Source: Coturnix japonica (lineage: Eukaryota; Chordata; Aves; Galliformes; Phasianidae). Taken from it: DNA of 64,000 bases. This document shows, piece after piece, positions 26,386-36,070 of this stretch; position 1 is the first letter of the stretch, and each line of letters starts with the position of its first letter. Location: positions 837,510 to 901,509 of the forward strand of contig NC_029526.1 in assembly GCF_001577835.2 (NCBI RefSeq). The letters run 5' to 3'. A program made the position numbers and the translations under genes. The notes under the pieces were generated by a model. The model was not told the origin of the DNA. It made no database searches and worked only from the letters and a program-made list of their open reading frames with translations.

Positions 26386-29300
26386 TGCTGGCTGGAGCCC
26401 CACTCCTTTCCCAAGCCGGAGTCATCAGCTGCCATCTTCCTGTGCTCCCTCTGTGCCCCACACATTTTTTTCTTTTTCCTTTCCTGTCTTGCAACTTTTA
26501 AACCTTTTTTTTTTCCAGTGTGTTCCATTTTCTATGTCTTAGAACTTTTATTCTCCAGCTTTCTGAACCCTCTCTGTCCTCCCTCCCTCAGCCCTTTGCT
26601 TGCCGGGCTCCCCCGTGTCTCAAAGCACAGTGCTGAATGTGTACCCATGGGAGTGTCTTAGTGGGAAGCCTATATAGGAGGAAACATCTCCATACCCTGA
26701 GGTGATGGGAAGGGCTCGGGGGAGCTCCTGAGGACTACAGCCTTTCTCTCTCCTCCAATATAAGGCACAGGACAGCAGGTATTTGCTCTGCTCTGCTGTC
26801 ACCTCGGCAGGTGACAGACTACTTTGCAGAGGGGTCGGTGCATCAATGCACGCAGCAATAGAGCGACCAGCTACCTCACCAGCACAGCACAGAGCGTTGG
26901 GTGAGCAGCTGCCACCAGGCAGGTGTTGGTGTGTCCCATCCTGCCCAGCAATGGGCCGCCATGTTCCCTAGCAGGGAGCCCAGTAGGTTTAACCATCACA
27001 TCATGGAGATGATGCTGGTAAGTCTGCTGTCGTCGTCGTTTGGATTGGATTTCTTTGTGTGGGCTCTGAAGTCAAAAGGCCAACACAGATGTTGGTCTTC
27101 GGTTGTATTTATAGGAACTCTGTGTAGGTAGATGGTACATACTGTCTTTATAATTGAAGACCAGCATGTGTTTTAATCCTGTAAAGGAATGGGGTTGATT
27201 GTTGGACATCAGTATTTCTGCTAACAGAAGACAAGGGCGGATGTTGGTGTCTCCTGCTGACAGCACTGTTGAAACACCACTACTGTTTCAGCCCCAGGTT
27301 TTCAGTCCCTTTGTGAGCATTCTTTCACTTACCCTCATTTATCTGCCTGTCTGGCAAGGGTCATGCAGTGAACACAAGTTTCTTACAAACTAGTGTTTGG
27401 GGAGCATAAGGAAGGCAGGTGGTGCCCAGTTGTGTCACACGGGTTGGCATCTTTCTCCTCATTATGAGAACAAGCAGGAGCAAAGCTTCTCTTTGTTCCC
27501 TGGAAGGAGGTGGTTGGGTTCCCCCTGCCCCGGCACCCTCCTGTTCAACATGGACTTTAAACACAGCGTTGCACTGATGCAGCCACGACAAACACTGTGG
27601 AGCCTTTTGGGGGCATTTTCCAGTGAAGCGGTGAACATCACAAGCGTAAATAGGAGCTCGAAGCCTTGGAAAGCTCCTGCTTTGTTTCCTGCTACTTCAG
27701 TTGTGCCTTTGGTCGGCCAGTTTGTGATTGAGATGTTCTCGGCGTACAGAAGGAGTTGGATGGACCTGAGGCAACGAGGGCGAAAGGGAAAACCCTTTTT
27801 GCCTTAAAAAACAGATTGTCAGAGCAAGTTCCCCATTCAGGGAGGTCTGGAAGCTGTGAAACTTAGAAGTGGAACTTTGTGTTGACTCTTCAGTACCAGA
27901 AATAGAGTGAGAACAGCCCTACGTCACGCGGGTGGATGGAGGAGCGCTGTGCCAGGGTTGAGACTGAGGGCTGGCTGGTTTGGCACCTGCTCCTGCCTTC
28001 CCTCCTGCGAGTCCTGATCCTTCTTTTGGATCTGGAGCTGTATTCTGCCTATCACCATGGCCCTGCCTGACCTCTCATGCCTTGCTAGCCTTTGAAGCAA
28101 CCCATACTGGAGAAAGGACTTTCTTGTTGACGCTGAATGACCTGTGGATAAGAGGAAGCTGTTTGGAAGTGGTGGTTTCTATTTCAGGACAGTGTGTTGC
28201 AGTGATTTTCGCATCTGTCTTTGCCAGACTTCATTTCTCCCTCGTGTCTCTGTCCGGATTTGCTGTTCCCTGCTGCTGCGATTCCTCGTACTGTTCCGTG
28301 GTGAGGAGGGGCCGTGCAATACCTCCCCTGCATCTCTGCTCCTGTTGTAAGCCTGGATTCCTCCTCCTGTTGCTGTGCCTGCTCCCATCCCCTGGCACGG
28401 GGCTTCATCGGGCTGGAGTCCTGTGCCTCCATGGGGCCTCAGGCGGTGGCTGACGGGGGGAAGTGCAGAGACCAAAACTCTTACATTTGAGGGGGAAAAA
28501 AGAATCTACGACAAACAACTGTTCTCCATGTTTCAAAGGAAGCCCATTGGTTACAAGGGCAGGGTTCTCAGAACAGAACACGTGGCTGCTGGTAAAGCCC
28601 AGCAAAACCATCATCGCCTTTGGGTTTGCCTTCCCCGCTGGTTTCACTGGGACGTTTGGGCAGCTCGATTCTTGCCCGTGTCAGCAAGTTTAAGGCATGT
28701 CCTGCTTTAAACCTCCTTAAGTGACTGCCAGGGCTGGTGCTGGCTTATTTTACCTCCCTGCTCCAACAGGAAACAGGATGCGGGGGAGCAGGGAGCCACC
28801 AGACATGCAGGCAGAGCAGGCAGCGCTTCTCTTTGCACTTTAACCACGATGGCTGGAGCTGCTCAGAGCCCTCAGCGGGAGCAGCACTGTGTGTTTTGGG
28901 GCAGGAAAAAGAGCCTGCAGGCAACGCTCAGCTCCTCCTGGGCAGGGTGACTGCGTTCTGCAGGCAGTGTCCATTGGTGCGCACTCTTTGCATGCACCTT
29001 CAGCCTGCTTGCCCAAAGCCCCTCTCACATCTTGCAGTCTCTCAAGCTCTTTTCAAGAGCTGCAACGATTTCCAAGAGGGTTCTATGGCAGAAACGTTGG
29101 GAACAAGTGCAGCTTGAGGCTGTGAAAACGTTCCTTAGTGCCTTACAAGGGGTGGAGGTGGGCAGAGCATCTCACTGTGCCCATGCAGGGTCTCTGCGGG
29201 AGGACACAGGCAGCTCCTTGAAGCTCAGAGGGGCTGAGGAGATGCAGCACTGCTCCTGCCTGGCCATGGAGGGCACAGATTGCACCCAAGCACACAAACA

Positions 29301-29435
29301 GGGCTGAGCTGGCTGCTTTCCGCTGGGGCTGTTCTGTACGCTGTATTTACGCCGCGCTTTACGTCATTTCACATTTTGGTTGGCTTGAATGTTGCTAGGT
29401 TTGTATATTAATAAAGAGGTGTTTTAACTACTCCC
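26386..29435 (+). other. PDPR: PDPR 3' untranslated region
   Basis: About 3 kb lie between the PDPR stop and an AATAAA at 29410. There is no exon on either strand that matches a known protein and no repeat I can name. ST3GAL2 reads toward it from the right. The extent is inferred from the poly(A) signal only. Confidence 0.65.
29410..29415 (+). terminator. PDPR: PDPR poly(A) signal
   Basis: AATAAA in the context TATATTAATAAAGAGGTG, about 3 kb after the stop. It is the last plus-strand signal before the oppositely oriented ST3GAL2 signal at 29615-29610. Confidence 0.7.
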
Positions 29436-29609
29436 GAAATGGGCAGATTGTTGTGCCAGAGCCTCCAGGAGGATCCCCCCTCCTCCATGACAGCTTGGCT
29501 TCCCATGAGGCTGCTCTTGTGAAGTACCATGGCGCTGGTGGGGATGGGATAGGACTGCTGGTGCCTTGGGTGGTGATGGCAGGACACAGAGCCATCCAGA
29601 TGCACGGTT

Positions 29610-29615
29610 TTTATT
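29610..29615 (-). terminator. ST3GAL2: ST3GAL2 poly(A) signal
   Basis: TTTATT on plus, that is AATAAA on minus, about 1.7 kb after the ST3GAL2 stop. It faces the PDPR signal about 195 bp away, so the two genes end tail to tail with little or no spacer. Confidence 0.65.
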
Positions 29616-29926
29616 GACTTAAAAAATAAACAACCAAAACACCCAACAAACCAAATTGTTTTAAGACAGTTGTGTGCAGGAGAGCCCACATCCGCAGAGG
29701 CTGTGGGGCCGCTTTGCCCTGTGATGGGGATTACCCAAAACCTCGGTTTCTCCCCAAAACAAACCCTCTTCCCCAGTGCCCACAGCCTCTGCCCACATCT
29801 CCTCTATGTACAGTACAGTGGTGCTCGGAGGTGCCCGCAGGCCGTGCAGCATGCTCGTGCATGCACTCGCCGGCCGCTCTGCGGAGAAACAGGAGTGGTC
29901 GTGAGTCCTTGTGTTGGGACAGTTTA

Positions 29927-29963
29927 AATAATAACAATAATAATAATAATAACAATAATAATA
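29927..29963 (+). repeat. (AAT/AAC)n microsatellite
   Basis: Interrupted AAT/AAC trinucleotide repeat of about 12 units, followed closely by a run of 13 G at 29973-29985. In the ST3GAL2 transcript it reads as a C-run followed by a (TTA/TTG) tract inside the 3'UTR. Confidence 0.95.
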
Positions 29964-31306
29964 AAAAGAGTTGGGGGGGGGGGGGCTGGGGCGGAAGGAA
30001 ATCAGCCAAAAAATCATTATGGTGCTGCCGGTGGGCTCGGGATTGTCTGACCCAGAGTGGGAGTGTGCAGGCACAGCCCAGTGCCAGGGGTGCCCGATTG
30101 ATGCTGATGCCCCCAGGATGGAGGGGGACTGGGAGCGCTGCTGTGCATCCCGAGCCCTGTGCTCGCAGGGCAGCGCAGCCGAGGGTGGTTAGTCAAGGCA
30201 CTCGTTGTTGCTCGTGGTCGTGTGATTTGTGTGGTTTTCTTCCCCCAGAAGAAGGCAACGCCGACACGAGGTGCTGGGAAGGTGTGGGCTGGGGCTGGCG
30301 GTCACACCGCTGCCTCGGGGGCTGCCGTCCCAGCAGCAGGCACAGCACAGCCCTGGCACCTCGCGACCGCAGAGAGAAACCTCAGAAAGGAAAACACCCC
30401 CAAAGCAGAGAAACGTAGAGAGAAGCCGAATAGAAAAAGGGAAGTTTGCCCCCAAGCCCTGTGTGATCGTCCATCGGTCACCGCTGCAGCTTCCAGCACC
30501 TTCCACCCCCCCACACCGAGCCACTGTCCAACACCACGAGCTTTGGGATTGCAGCTTCTGGCCACAGCTGTCTGTGTGCAGCAAAAGGGAAATAAGAAAC
30601 GACCCCCCCGGCTGTGTTTCACTCACCTGCTAAAGCTTTCCTAACCTGCTCCTGTGCCCAAGGCGAAGGGGAGCCCAGACAGTGAGGGATGGACACACAG
30701 TCTGTGCCCCACCGTGCTGTCACCTCCACCAGGCGCTCGGGTTTCTCAGCTGCCTTTTGCAACCTCCCCACCCCCACAAACCCCTCCTATCCCACAACAC
30801 AACATGGGGAGAATCTGACCAAGGGGACCACGAGAGTCCAGACCCCTTCCCAAGAGCCACAGGAGAAGCAAAGGGGGAGAAAACCTACAATGGAAGGCCA
30901 GAGCAGCGGCCGTTTTGTGTCCTGCTGTTGGGGAGCTGGCCCGGCCTGCTGCTGATTGTCACCCTGCCCTCATCCCGGGCTCGAGTGCTCCCCAAAGTCA
31001 CCAAGTTTGGGGGCTTTCATATAGGATTCTGTTGTTGTTTTGTCCTTGTTTTAAAAAGAGCAGCATTTGGTTTGACTGTAAGAGATGCGAGTCGGGCGCT
31101 CCCCCGGCGCTGGTGGTGTCTTCAAATCCTTGCTTGGCTGAAGCGGGTTCCTTAATACTACCAACATCAAGTCAAAACTCCCCAAACCACACCAAGTCTG
31201 CCAAGAGCTCAGAACCCCATCGGCTGCCAGCACCCAACAGCAGCCGGGGCAGCTCTGGCAGTGCCGGGGTTAGGAGCTGGAGGACACGCGGCCGCCCGGC
31301 CCTGGG

Positions 31307-33184
31307 TTAATTGCCCCGGTAGACCTCAATCCTGCTGGTTTTGGCCAGCATGTCGATGATGTGTGCCTCAAAGTCGGCGTCATGCACCCCGGTCTTGCGG
31401 AACTCGCCAGCATAGCGGTTGTTCTCCCAATAGTGGTGCCAATTGCCACGGCTGTCGGCACCGAACCCAAAGACGTTCACCTGTGGGGTGAGGGTGGGCA
31501 CAGAGATCAACACCAGCCCCTGATAAGTGTGATATGGGGCCGGGTGTTACGTCCCCATGGTGCCACCTACCTCATCACAGACGTGGAGGGCGAAGAAGAG
31601 CACCAGCATGCCAGTGGAGGGGTAGCGCCCGTGGTGCTCCGTCCAGCGGTCGTGGATGTACTTGAAGAAGGCAGGGTTGTAGATCTGCACCTGGAGCCGG
31701 GGGGGTGGACAGAGGGATGCTGAGAGCTGCACCTCCCCTGGGCTGCATGCCCAACAGTGCTGGGAGAGGTGTGGGGTTAAGTGTGTGCTGAGGAGCACAG
31801 CGCTGCTCTCACCTTCTCCTTGTCCACCCGCAGAAAAGGCTTCACGGGCGCATAGGTGCTGGAGGGAGAAAGCAGAGGGGGGGGTGGGCAACTATGACTG
31901 GGGTACATTAACCCAGAGATAGTGGAGATGGGGAGAAAGCCACCAAGCTATGGCTGTGACTTCACCTCTCCCAGAACAGTCCCCAGGGTGATGGCATCTC
32001 TATGCATGGCCACTGGGTACTTACAACCTGATCTGGCCAGTGGAGAGGGCGCTGGCAATCCAGAGCAGGTCCAAGGTCTTGAAGGGCACCAGCACGAAGC
32101 TGACGTTGGCAGGCAGGTTCTTGGCGCTCTCGGGGTACATGAAGTGGTGTGTGGTACGGCTGCCCACATCCCCCTCAAAGCCCACTGTGGGTGCCTGGTT
32201 CATCCTGGGGACAGAGAGTCACAGAACCACAGAATGGTTTGGGTTGAAAAGGACCACAACAATCTACCCTGCTGTGTGCAGGGTCACCAACCAGCAGCCC
32301 AGGCTGCCCAGAGCCACATCCAGCCTGGCCTTGAATGCCTGCAGGGATGGGGCATCCACAGCCTCCTTGGGCAGCCTGTTCCAGTGCGTCACCACCCTCT
32401 GGCAGAGCTGAGCACACAGAGGGGACACGCAGCCCCCCTGGCCGGGTGCCAACACACCACTTCTGACAGGGTTCCTTGCTCTCACCTCATGATGAAGTCG
32501 TGCCCATCAATCTCGTGCCCATAACCAGAGCCACGCAGGTTGCCCGAGTTTCCAACCACAGCGCAGCGCCGGCAGCGGCGCGGGTCACGCCAGCGGTAAG
32601 GGTTCTCCCCTGGCACGATCTGGAAGAGCTTGCTCAGCACCTCCTGCGTGTTGTGGGACTTGAACTGCGGCTGCAGCATCTGCAGGGCAAGAAGGAGGGT
32701 GGTGCGGGACCTTGTTGAGTGTATGGCACCAACAACCACCCCAGAACATCCCAGGGTCAGGATGGTGAACCGCGGCTCCCCCAGCAGCACCATGGGCTCA
32801 GCAGGGCCACGGCATGATGGCGATACCACAGCATCCCCCATTGCTCACCATCCACCACCGCTGCACGTCTGGCGGCAGTTCCATGTTCTCCTTGGTCCAC
32901 ACCGGGGACACAGCGCCATCGTAGCGGCTGTCAAACCATGCGGTGGCGGCAGCGGCGGCATCCTCGGGGCAGCGGCGGCACACGCAGCCCCTGGGGTATG
33001 GCACACCGTGGCTCAGCCGCCGCACGCCAGCGTAACCAGGCACCAGCTTCACCCGGTGGATGCCGCCCAACCCGCCGGGGTCCAGGTAGGCGATACTGTG
33101 GTGGGAGTAGGTGAAGAGCACCGACATGACGAAGATGAGGAGGAAGGCGGTGGAGAGGAAGCAGACGCGCAGCGAGCACTTCAT
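31307..33184 (-). CDS. ST3GAL2: ST3 beta-galactoside alpha-2,3-sialyltransferase 2, 349 aa
   Basis: A Golgi type II enzyme that moves sialic acid from CMP-Neu5Ac to the Gal of Gal-beta-1,3-GalNAc on gangliosides and O-glycans. Six coding exons on minus: 33184-32849, 32679-32486, 32204-32025, 31858-31813, 31690-31571 and 31480-31307 (TAA). They join in frame to 349 residues (human 350). Residues 7-25 form the signal anchor ([16 protein letters not shown] within it). Sialylmotif L includes [19 protein letters not shown]. Motif S covers [16 protein letters not shown] and NVFGFGAD. Motif III is HHYW near 307-310, and motif VS includes HDADFE near 325-330. The stem carries an alanine run ([10 protein letters not shown]) where the human protein has a different short segment. 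ATG 33184 gives the conserved MKCSLRV start. Confidence 0.96.
32218..32403 (-). mobile_element. CR1 LINE 3' fragment in ST3GAL2 intron
   Basis: Sense strand minus, parallel to the gene. On plus it runs from ACAGAATGGTTTGGGTTG through CCAACCAGCAGCCCAGGCTG to CAGCCTGTTCCAGTGCGTC. Its middle is nearly identical by eye to the copies at about 4540 and 37110, suggesting the same young subfamily. It sits between the exons 32486-32679 and 32025-32204, only about 14 bp from the latter exon's acceptor side. Confidence 0.92.
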
Positions 33185-33256
33185 GGTGGGCAGGCCGGCA
33201 GGCTCGGCGCCGCTCCCCGGGCATAGGGCTGGGGCGCGGGGTGGGCGCGGGGCTCC
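33185..33256 (-). other. ST3GAL2: ST3GAL2 5'UTR part of first coding exon
   Basis: On minus, an acceptor-like CCCCACAG ends at 33257, so the first coding exon probably starts at 33256 with about 72 bp of leader. Upstream noncoding exon(s) would lie to the right, probably in the GC-rich region beyond 34.4 kb, but I cannot place them. Confidence 0.45.
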
Positions 33257-34380
33257 CTGTGGGGCACGGAGCCTCCGGTCAGCACAGCTGGGTGTGCAGC
33301 CCCACTTGATGCTGTGTTGGCTGGGAGGTTTGGTGGGTTGGAGCATCCCTACCTGCCGGGCTGCAGCTTTCCATCCGCCTGGCTCGGCACGGCTCGGCAC
33401 GCCGGGCTCAGCCGTAGCTCCGCGTTGCGGTGGCCCCGTGGGCTCGGGGAGCTGCTCCCAGCTGGTCCCAGGCTGCCGTGGCACCCATCATCCTGCACCA
33501 GAGACACGTCGTGGCAACAGACTGGAGAGGAAAGGAGGGGATGGCGGTTAAGGGACAGCGAGAGCAAAGAGGTACCAGGATCCTGCCCCAAAACCCCATC
33601 ACCCCCTGGGCTGCTCCCCCCAAAAACCTTCAAGGGCAACAACCACCCCACAGCTCGAATCCTTATGGAAACTGGTAGTGTTCTGGCGTTATCCTGCCCC
33701 AGTTAGTCACGCACCGACACATATTCATCTGCGTGGCAAGAGGAAGGAAGCCAGAACACGGGGCACATCCTGCCCGCCCTGCTTGGCCAGCCGGCAGTTC
33801 CCATCTTGGAGCTGGGGGGGGTCAGGATGGCTGCATGGCAAGGACACGTGTCCTCACAGAGGAGTCTGCAATGGTTTGGGGTCAGAAGAGACCAGCCATC
33901 CCTGAACCCTGCATGGAGGGGACAGCCATAGACACACAGCCCCATCCAGCACGGATCCTCAGCACCTCCAGGTGCTCACCAGCTCCCTCAGGAGAGGGTC
34001 AGGTCCCACCAGGTTGGGTCCCACCAGTTTTGGTCTCACCAAGCCACCAGGTTGGGGCCAACCAAAGCACATCCCTGCAGCCAAGCCTGGAACATCAGCA
34101 GCCGCTCAGAGCTGGGGCTCAGCACCTCCATCTCCTCCTCCCCTCCACCTCCTCCTGGCCGCCCTTCCATCTCACCCTCCCAGGCTGCCATCCCCGTGCC
34201 CAGCTCCATGATGGCAAGTCCGCTCCTGTTCCATCCTTGCTGGATGCCTCACTGGGAAACTATGTGCAGGAGCACAGGGATGGGCACGTCAGCACCCAGC
34301 CTGGGGGAGCAGGGCGGGGGTGGAACACGGGGAGCGAAGCTGGCACGGCTGGGGAGCAGAAACTTTGCTCCAGGGCGCGG
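33257..34380. other. Putative 5' intron of ST3GAL2, no recognisable element
   Basis: Moderately GC-rich sequence with long chance frames on plus, including the start of a 545-codon open frame. None matches a protein I know and the composition is proline/arginine/alanine biased. No repeat was identified. It is probably a 5' intron of ST3GAL2. Confidence 0.4.
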
Positions 34381-35356
34381 AAACGGGTCCGGGCCCTATT
34401 TTCCATGGGGTTTCCGGCCGCCCCGTTGGCCTCGCCGTGCGGGATCCTCCTCCAGACAGGCAGGAATTCGTGCTGTCGGATCTCCTGGCCCGCGCCCCAA
34501 CATTCCGCTCCCCGCAGCCCGTCGCACCGCCCTGCTGCCCGCCCGGCGCGGGACGTGCGGAGCGGCCCCGTCCAAAGCTGCCACCGCCGGCCCCATTTTG
34601 GGCTGCTCGGCCGCCCCGGGAGGGTTTGTGTGTTGTTCATGAGCTGGATTAGAGCCGTGAGCTCAGCTCCTCGCTGGGGCCACCCGGAGCAATGCTGTCC
34701 TGGCAGCGCGTGCTGCTCTCGGGGCGGGTTTGGGGCTCGCCGTGAAACCCCGCTCCCACGTCAGCCAACCCAGCGCGGAAAGCGGAGTTTCCCGTCTCTC
34801 TACCCCGCCGTCCCCTGGCTGGGGTCACCCAGCAAGGCCCGGCCCCGCACTGCACGGCCCCCGCTTGCCCCGTTGCTCACAGACCCAGAGGGTGACACCG
34901 CCGGGTGTCACCGCCGTCCCCGTGTCCCCGCTCCCTGCCCGCACCCCCCCATCCCACCGCCCCATCGCGGACACAACGCACCGCCACCCGCGCGTCCCCC
35001 CGCCGCCCCAAACCCACGCACCCCCGGGGCTCCCCCCGGGCTCCCCCATCCCGCACCCCCGGTGCTCGCTGCGCACCCACGCGCCCACCCCCGCTATCAC
35101 CGCATCCTCCCGGCGCCCCGCGTCCCCCCGATACCCCGCACACCCCACCCTGCAGCCGACGCTCCCTCCCCCCCTTTGGAGCCGGACCCGCCGTTTCCCC
35201 CGCACCTCGTTCCGCTCCGGCCCGGCCCCGCCGCCGGGAGCCTCCGGGCCCCTCCGCCGCCGCCGCCGCCCCCCGCACCGCGCCGCGCCCTCCGCTCCGC
35301 TCCGCGCCGTGCGGGGCCGGGCCGTGCCGCGCCGTGCGGGGGGGTGGGCTCGGGAG

Positions 35357-35371
35357 GCTGGGAGATGTAGT
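35357..35371 (-). promoter_or_regulatory. ZNF143/SBS-like site 1
   Basis: The minus strand reads ACTACATCTCCCAGC, very close to the known ACTACAATTCCCAGC motif bound by ZNF143 (SBF/Staf) at CpG-island promoters. Confidence 0.65.
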
Positions 35372-35380
35372 CCGTGCGGG

Positions 35381-35396
35381 GTTGTGGGACTTGTAG
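35381..35396 (-). promoter_or_regulatory. ZNF143/SBS-like site 2
   Basis: The minus strand reads CTACAAGTCCCACAAC, which keeps the CTACAA-TCCCA core. It lies only about 10 bp from site 1 in the same orientation. Confidence 0.5.
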
Positions 35397-35451
35397 GAGG
35401 AGAGCGGGGCCGCCGCGGGGGCAGCACGGCGGGGCCGGGAGCTGCGGGGCC

Positions 35452-35800
35452 AGGTGCCCATCCCCGCTCCTTTACCGCTGCGCGGCCCCGTGCCCGTCCC
35501 TGTACCCAGCCCGTGCCCATCCCGTGCCCGTCCCGGTGCCCGCGGTACCCGTGGCCGGTACCATCCCGGTGTCTCTCCTGCCGCCTGTCTCCGTGCCCAT
35601 TCCCGTACCCATCTCCTCGTGCCCATCCCGATGCGCAGCCCCATGCCCGCTCTGTACCCAGTCCCACCTCCATCCCGGCGCTCAGCTCCGTGTCCGCCCC
35701 GCCGCCCGTAGCGATGCCCTGTGCCCATCCCCACGCCCACCCCGCTGCTTCGTGCCCATCCTCACACTCAGCCCCCCGCCCATCCCGCTGCCCCCCCGTC
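35452..35800. repeat. Degenerate C-rich minisatellite (CCCGTGCCCATC-like)
   Basis: Many imperfect copies of a 9-12 base unit around CCCGTGCCCATC, with variants CCCGTGCCCGTC and CCCGTACCCATC. On minus it encodes low-complexity Gly/His/Arg-rich frames, which explains long open frames without function. It lies between the two promoter halves and would form a G-rich minus strand. Confidence 0.75.
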
Positions 35801-35965
35801 CTGCAGCACAGTGCAGCCCCTGGGGCCCATCCACAGCCGCACCGCGGGGTGTCCGGGAGCCAGAAGAACCCCAGCCCCCTCCCCACCTTCCCACCCCCCC
35901 CGGCGCCCCTCTCGATGCAGCGCACATTTACGGGGCGCTGCGCCTTTAAGGCTCCGTGTCGCGGT

Positions 35966-35985
35966 GCACGCTGGGATGTGTAGTC
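35966..35985 (-). promoter_or_regulatory. FCSK: ZNF143/SBS-like site 3
   Basis: The minus strand reads GACTACACATCCCAGCGTGC, matching the ACTACA-N-TCCCAGC-TGC motif over its full length. It lies about 80-100 bp upstream of the FCSK start codon. Confidence 0.65.
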
Positions 35986-36026
35986 CGTCGCCCCTCGCTT
36001 GGAGCCGGCGGGCAGCGCGGCGGCGC

Positions 36027-36045
36027 ACTACGACTCCCGTCAGCC
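36027..36045 (+). promoter_or_regulatory. FCSK: ZNF143/SBS-like site 4
   Basis: The plus strand reads ACTACGACTCCCGTCAGCC, the same motif in the opposite orientation to site 3. It ends 18 bp before the FCSK start codon, so it lies in the 5'UTR or at the start site. Confidence 0.6.
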
Positions 36046-36053
36046 CCCGCGGA

Positions 36054-36070
36054 GCCGCCATCATGGCGGC
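36054..36070 (+). promoter_or_regulatory. FCSK: Inverted YY1-like pair on the FCSK start codon
   Basis: GCCGCCAT and ATGGCGGC form 8-bp inverted arms around one central C. The right arm begins at the ATG. ATGGCGGC is the core of the known YY1 element found just after many transcription start sites. Confidence 0.5.

Larger units (their letters stand above)
29595..31306 (-). other. ST3GAL2: ST3GAL2 3' untranslated region
   Basis: Minus-strand sequence from just after the TAA stop (31309-31307) down to a minus-strand AATAAA at 29615-29610, about 1.7 kb. It is GC-rich apart from an AAT/AAC microsatellite at 29927-29963 with a G-run beside it. No further coding exon is seen. Confidence 0.7.
34390..36062. 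promoter_or_regulatory. GC-rich head-to-head promoter region of ST3GAL2 (-) and FCSK (+)
   Basis: The two genes diverge from this region (start codons 33184 minus and 36063 plus). It is extremely GC-rich and CpG-dense and lacks a TATA box. It carries four ZNF143/SBS-like elements: two near 35357-35397, where the ST3GAL2 start probably lies, and two near 35966-36045, just upstream of FCSK. A C-rich minisatellite separates the two pairs. This suggests two nearby divergent CpG-island promoters. The exact start sites are unknown. Confidence 0.6.

Noticed and set aside
26386-29430. A further gene between PDPR and ST3GAL2
   Set aside because: The frames are short, composition-driven and unmatched. 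No splice-linked coding series was found, so 3'UTR is the simpler reading.
33733-35370. 545-codon open frame on plus, and 287- to 417-codon frames on both strands to 35983
   Set aside because: All lie in CpG- and C-rich sequence with few stop codons. The predicted proteins are Pro/Arg/Ala- or Gly/His-rich low-complexity and match no family. Overlapping long frames on both strands argue for composition, not coding.
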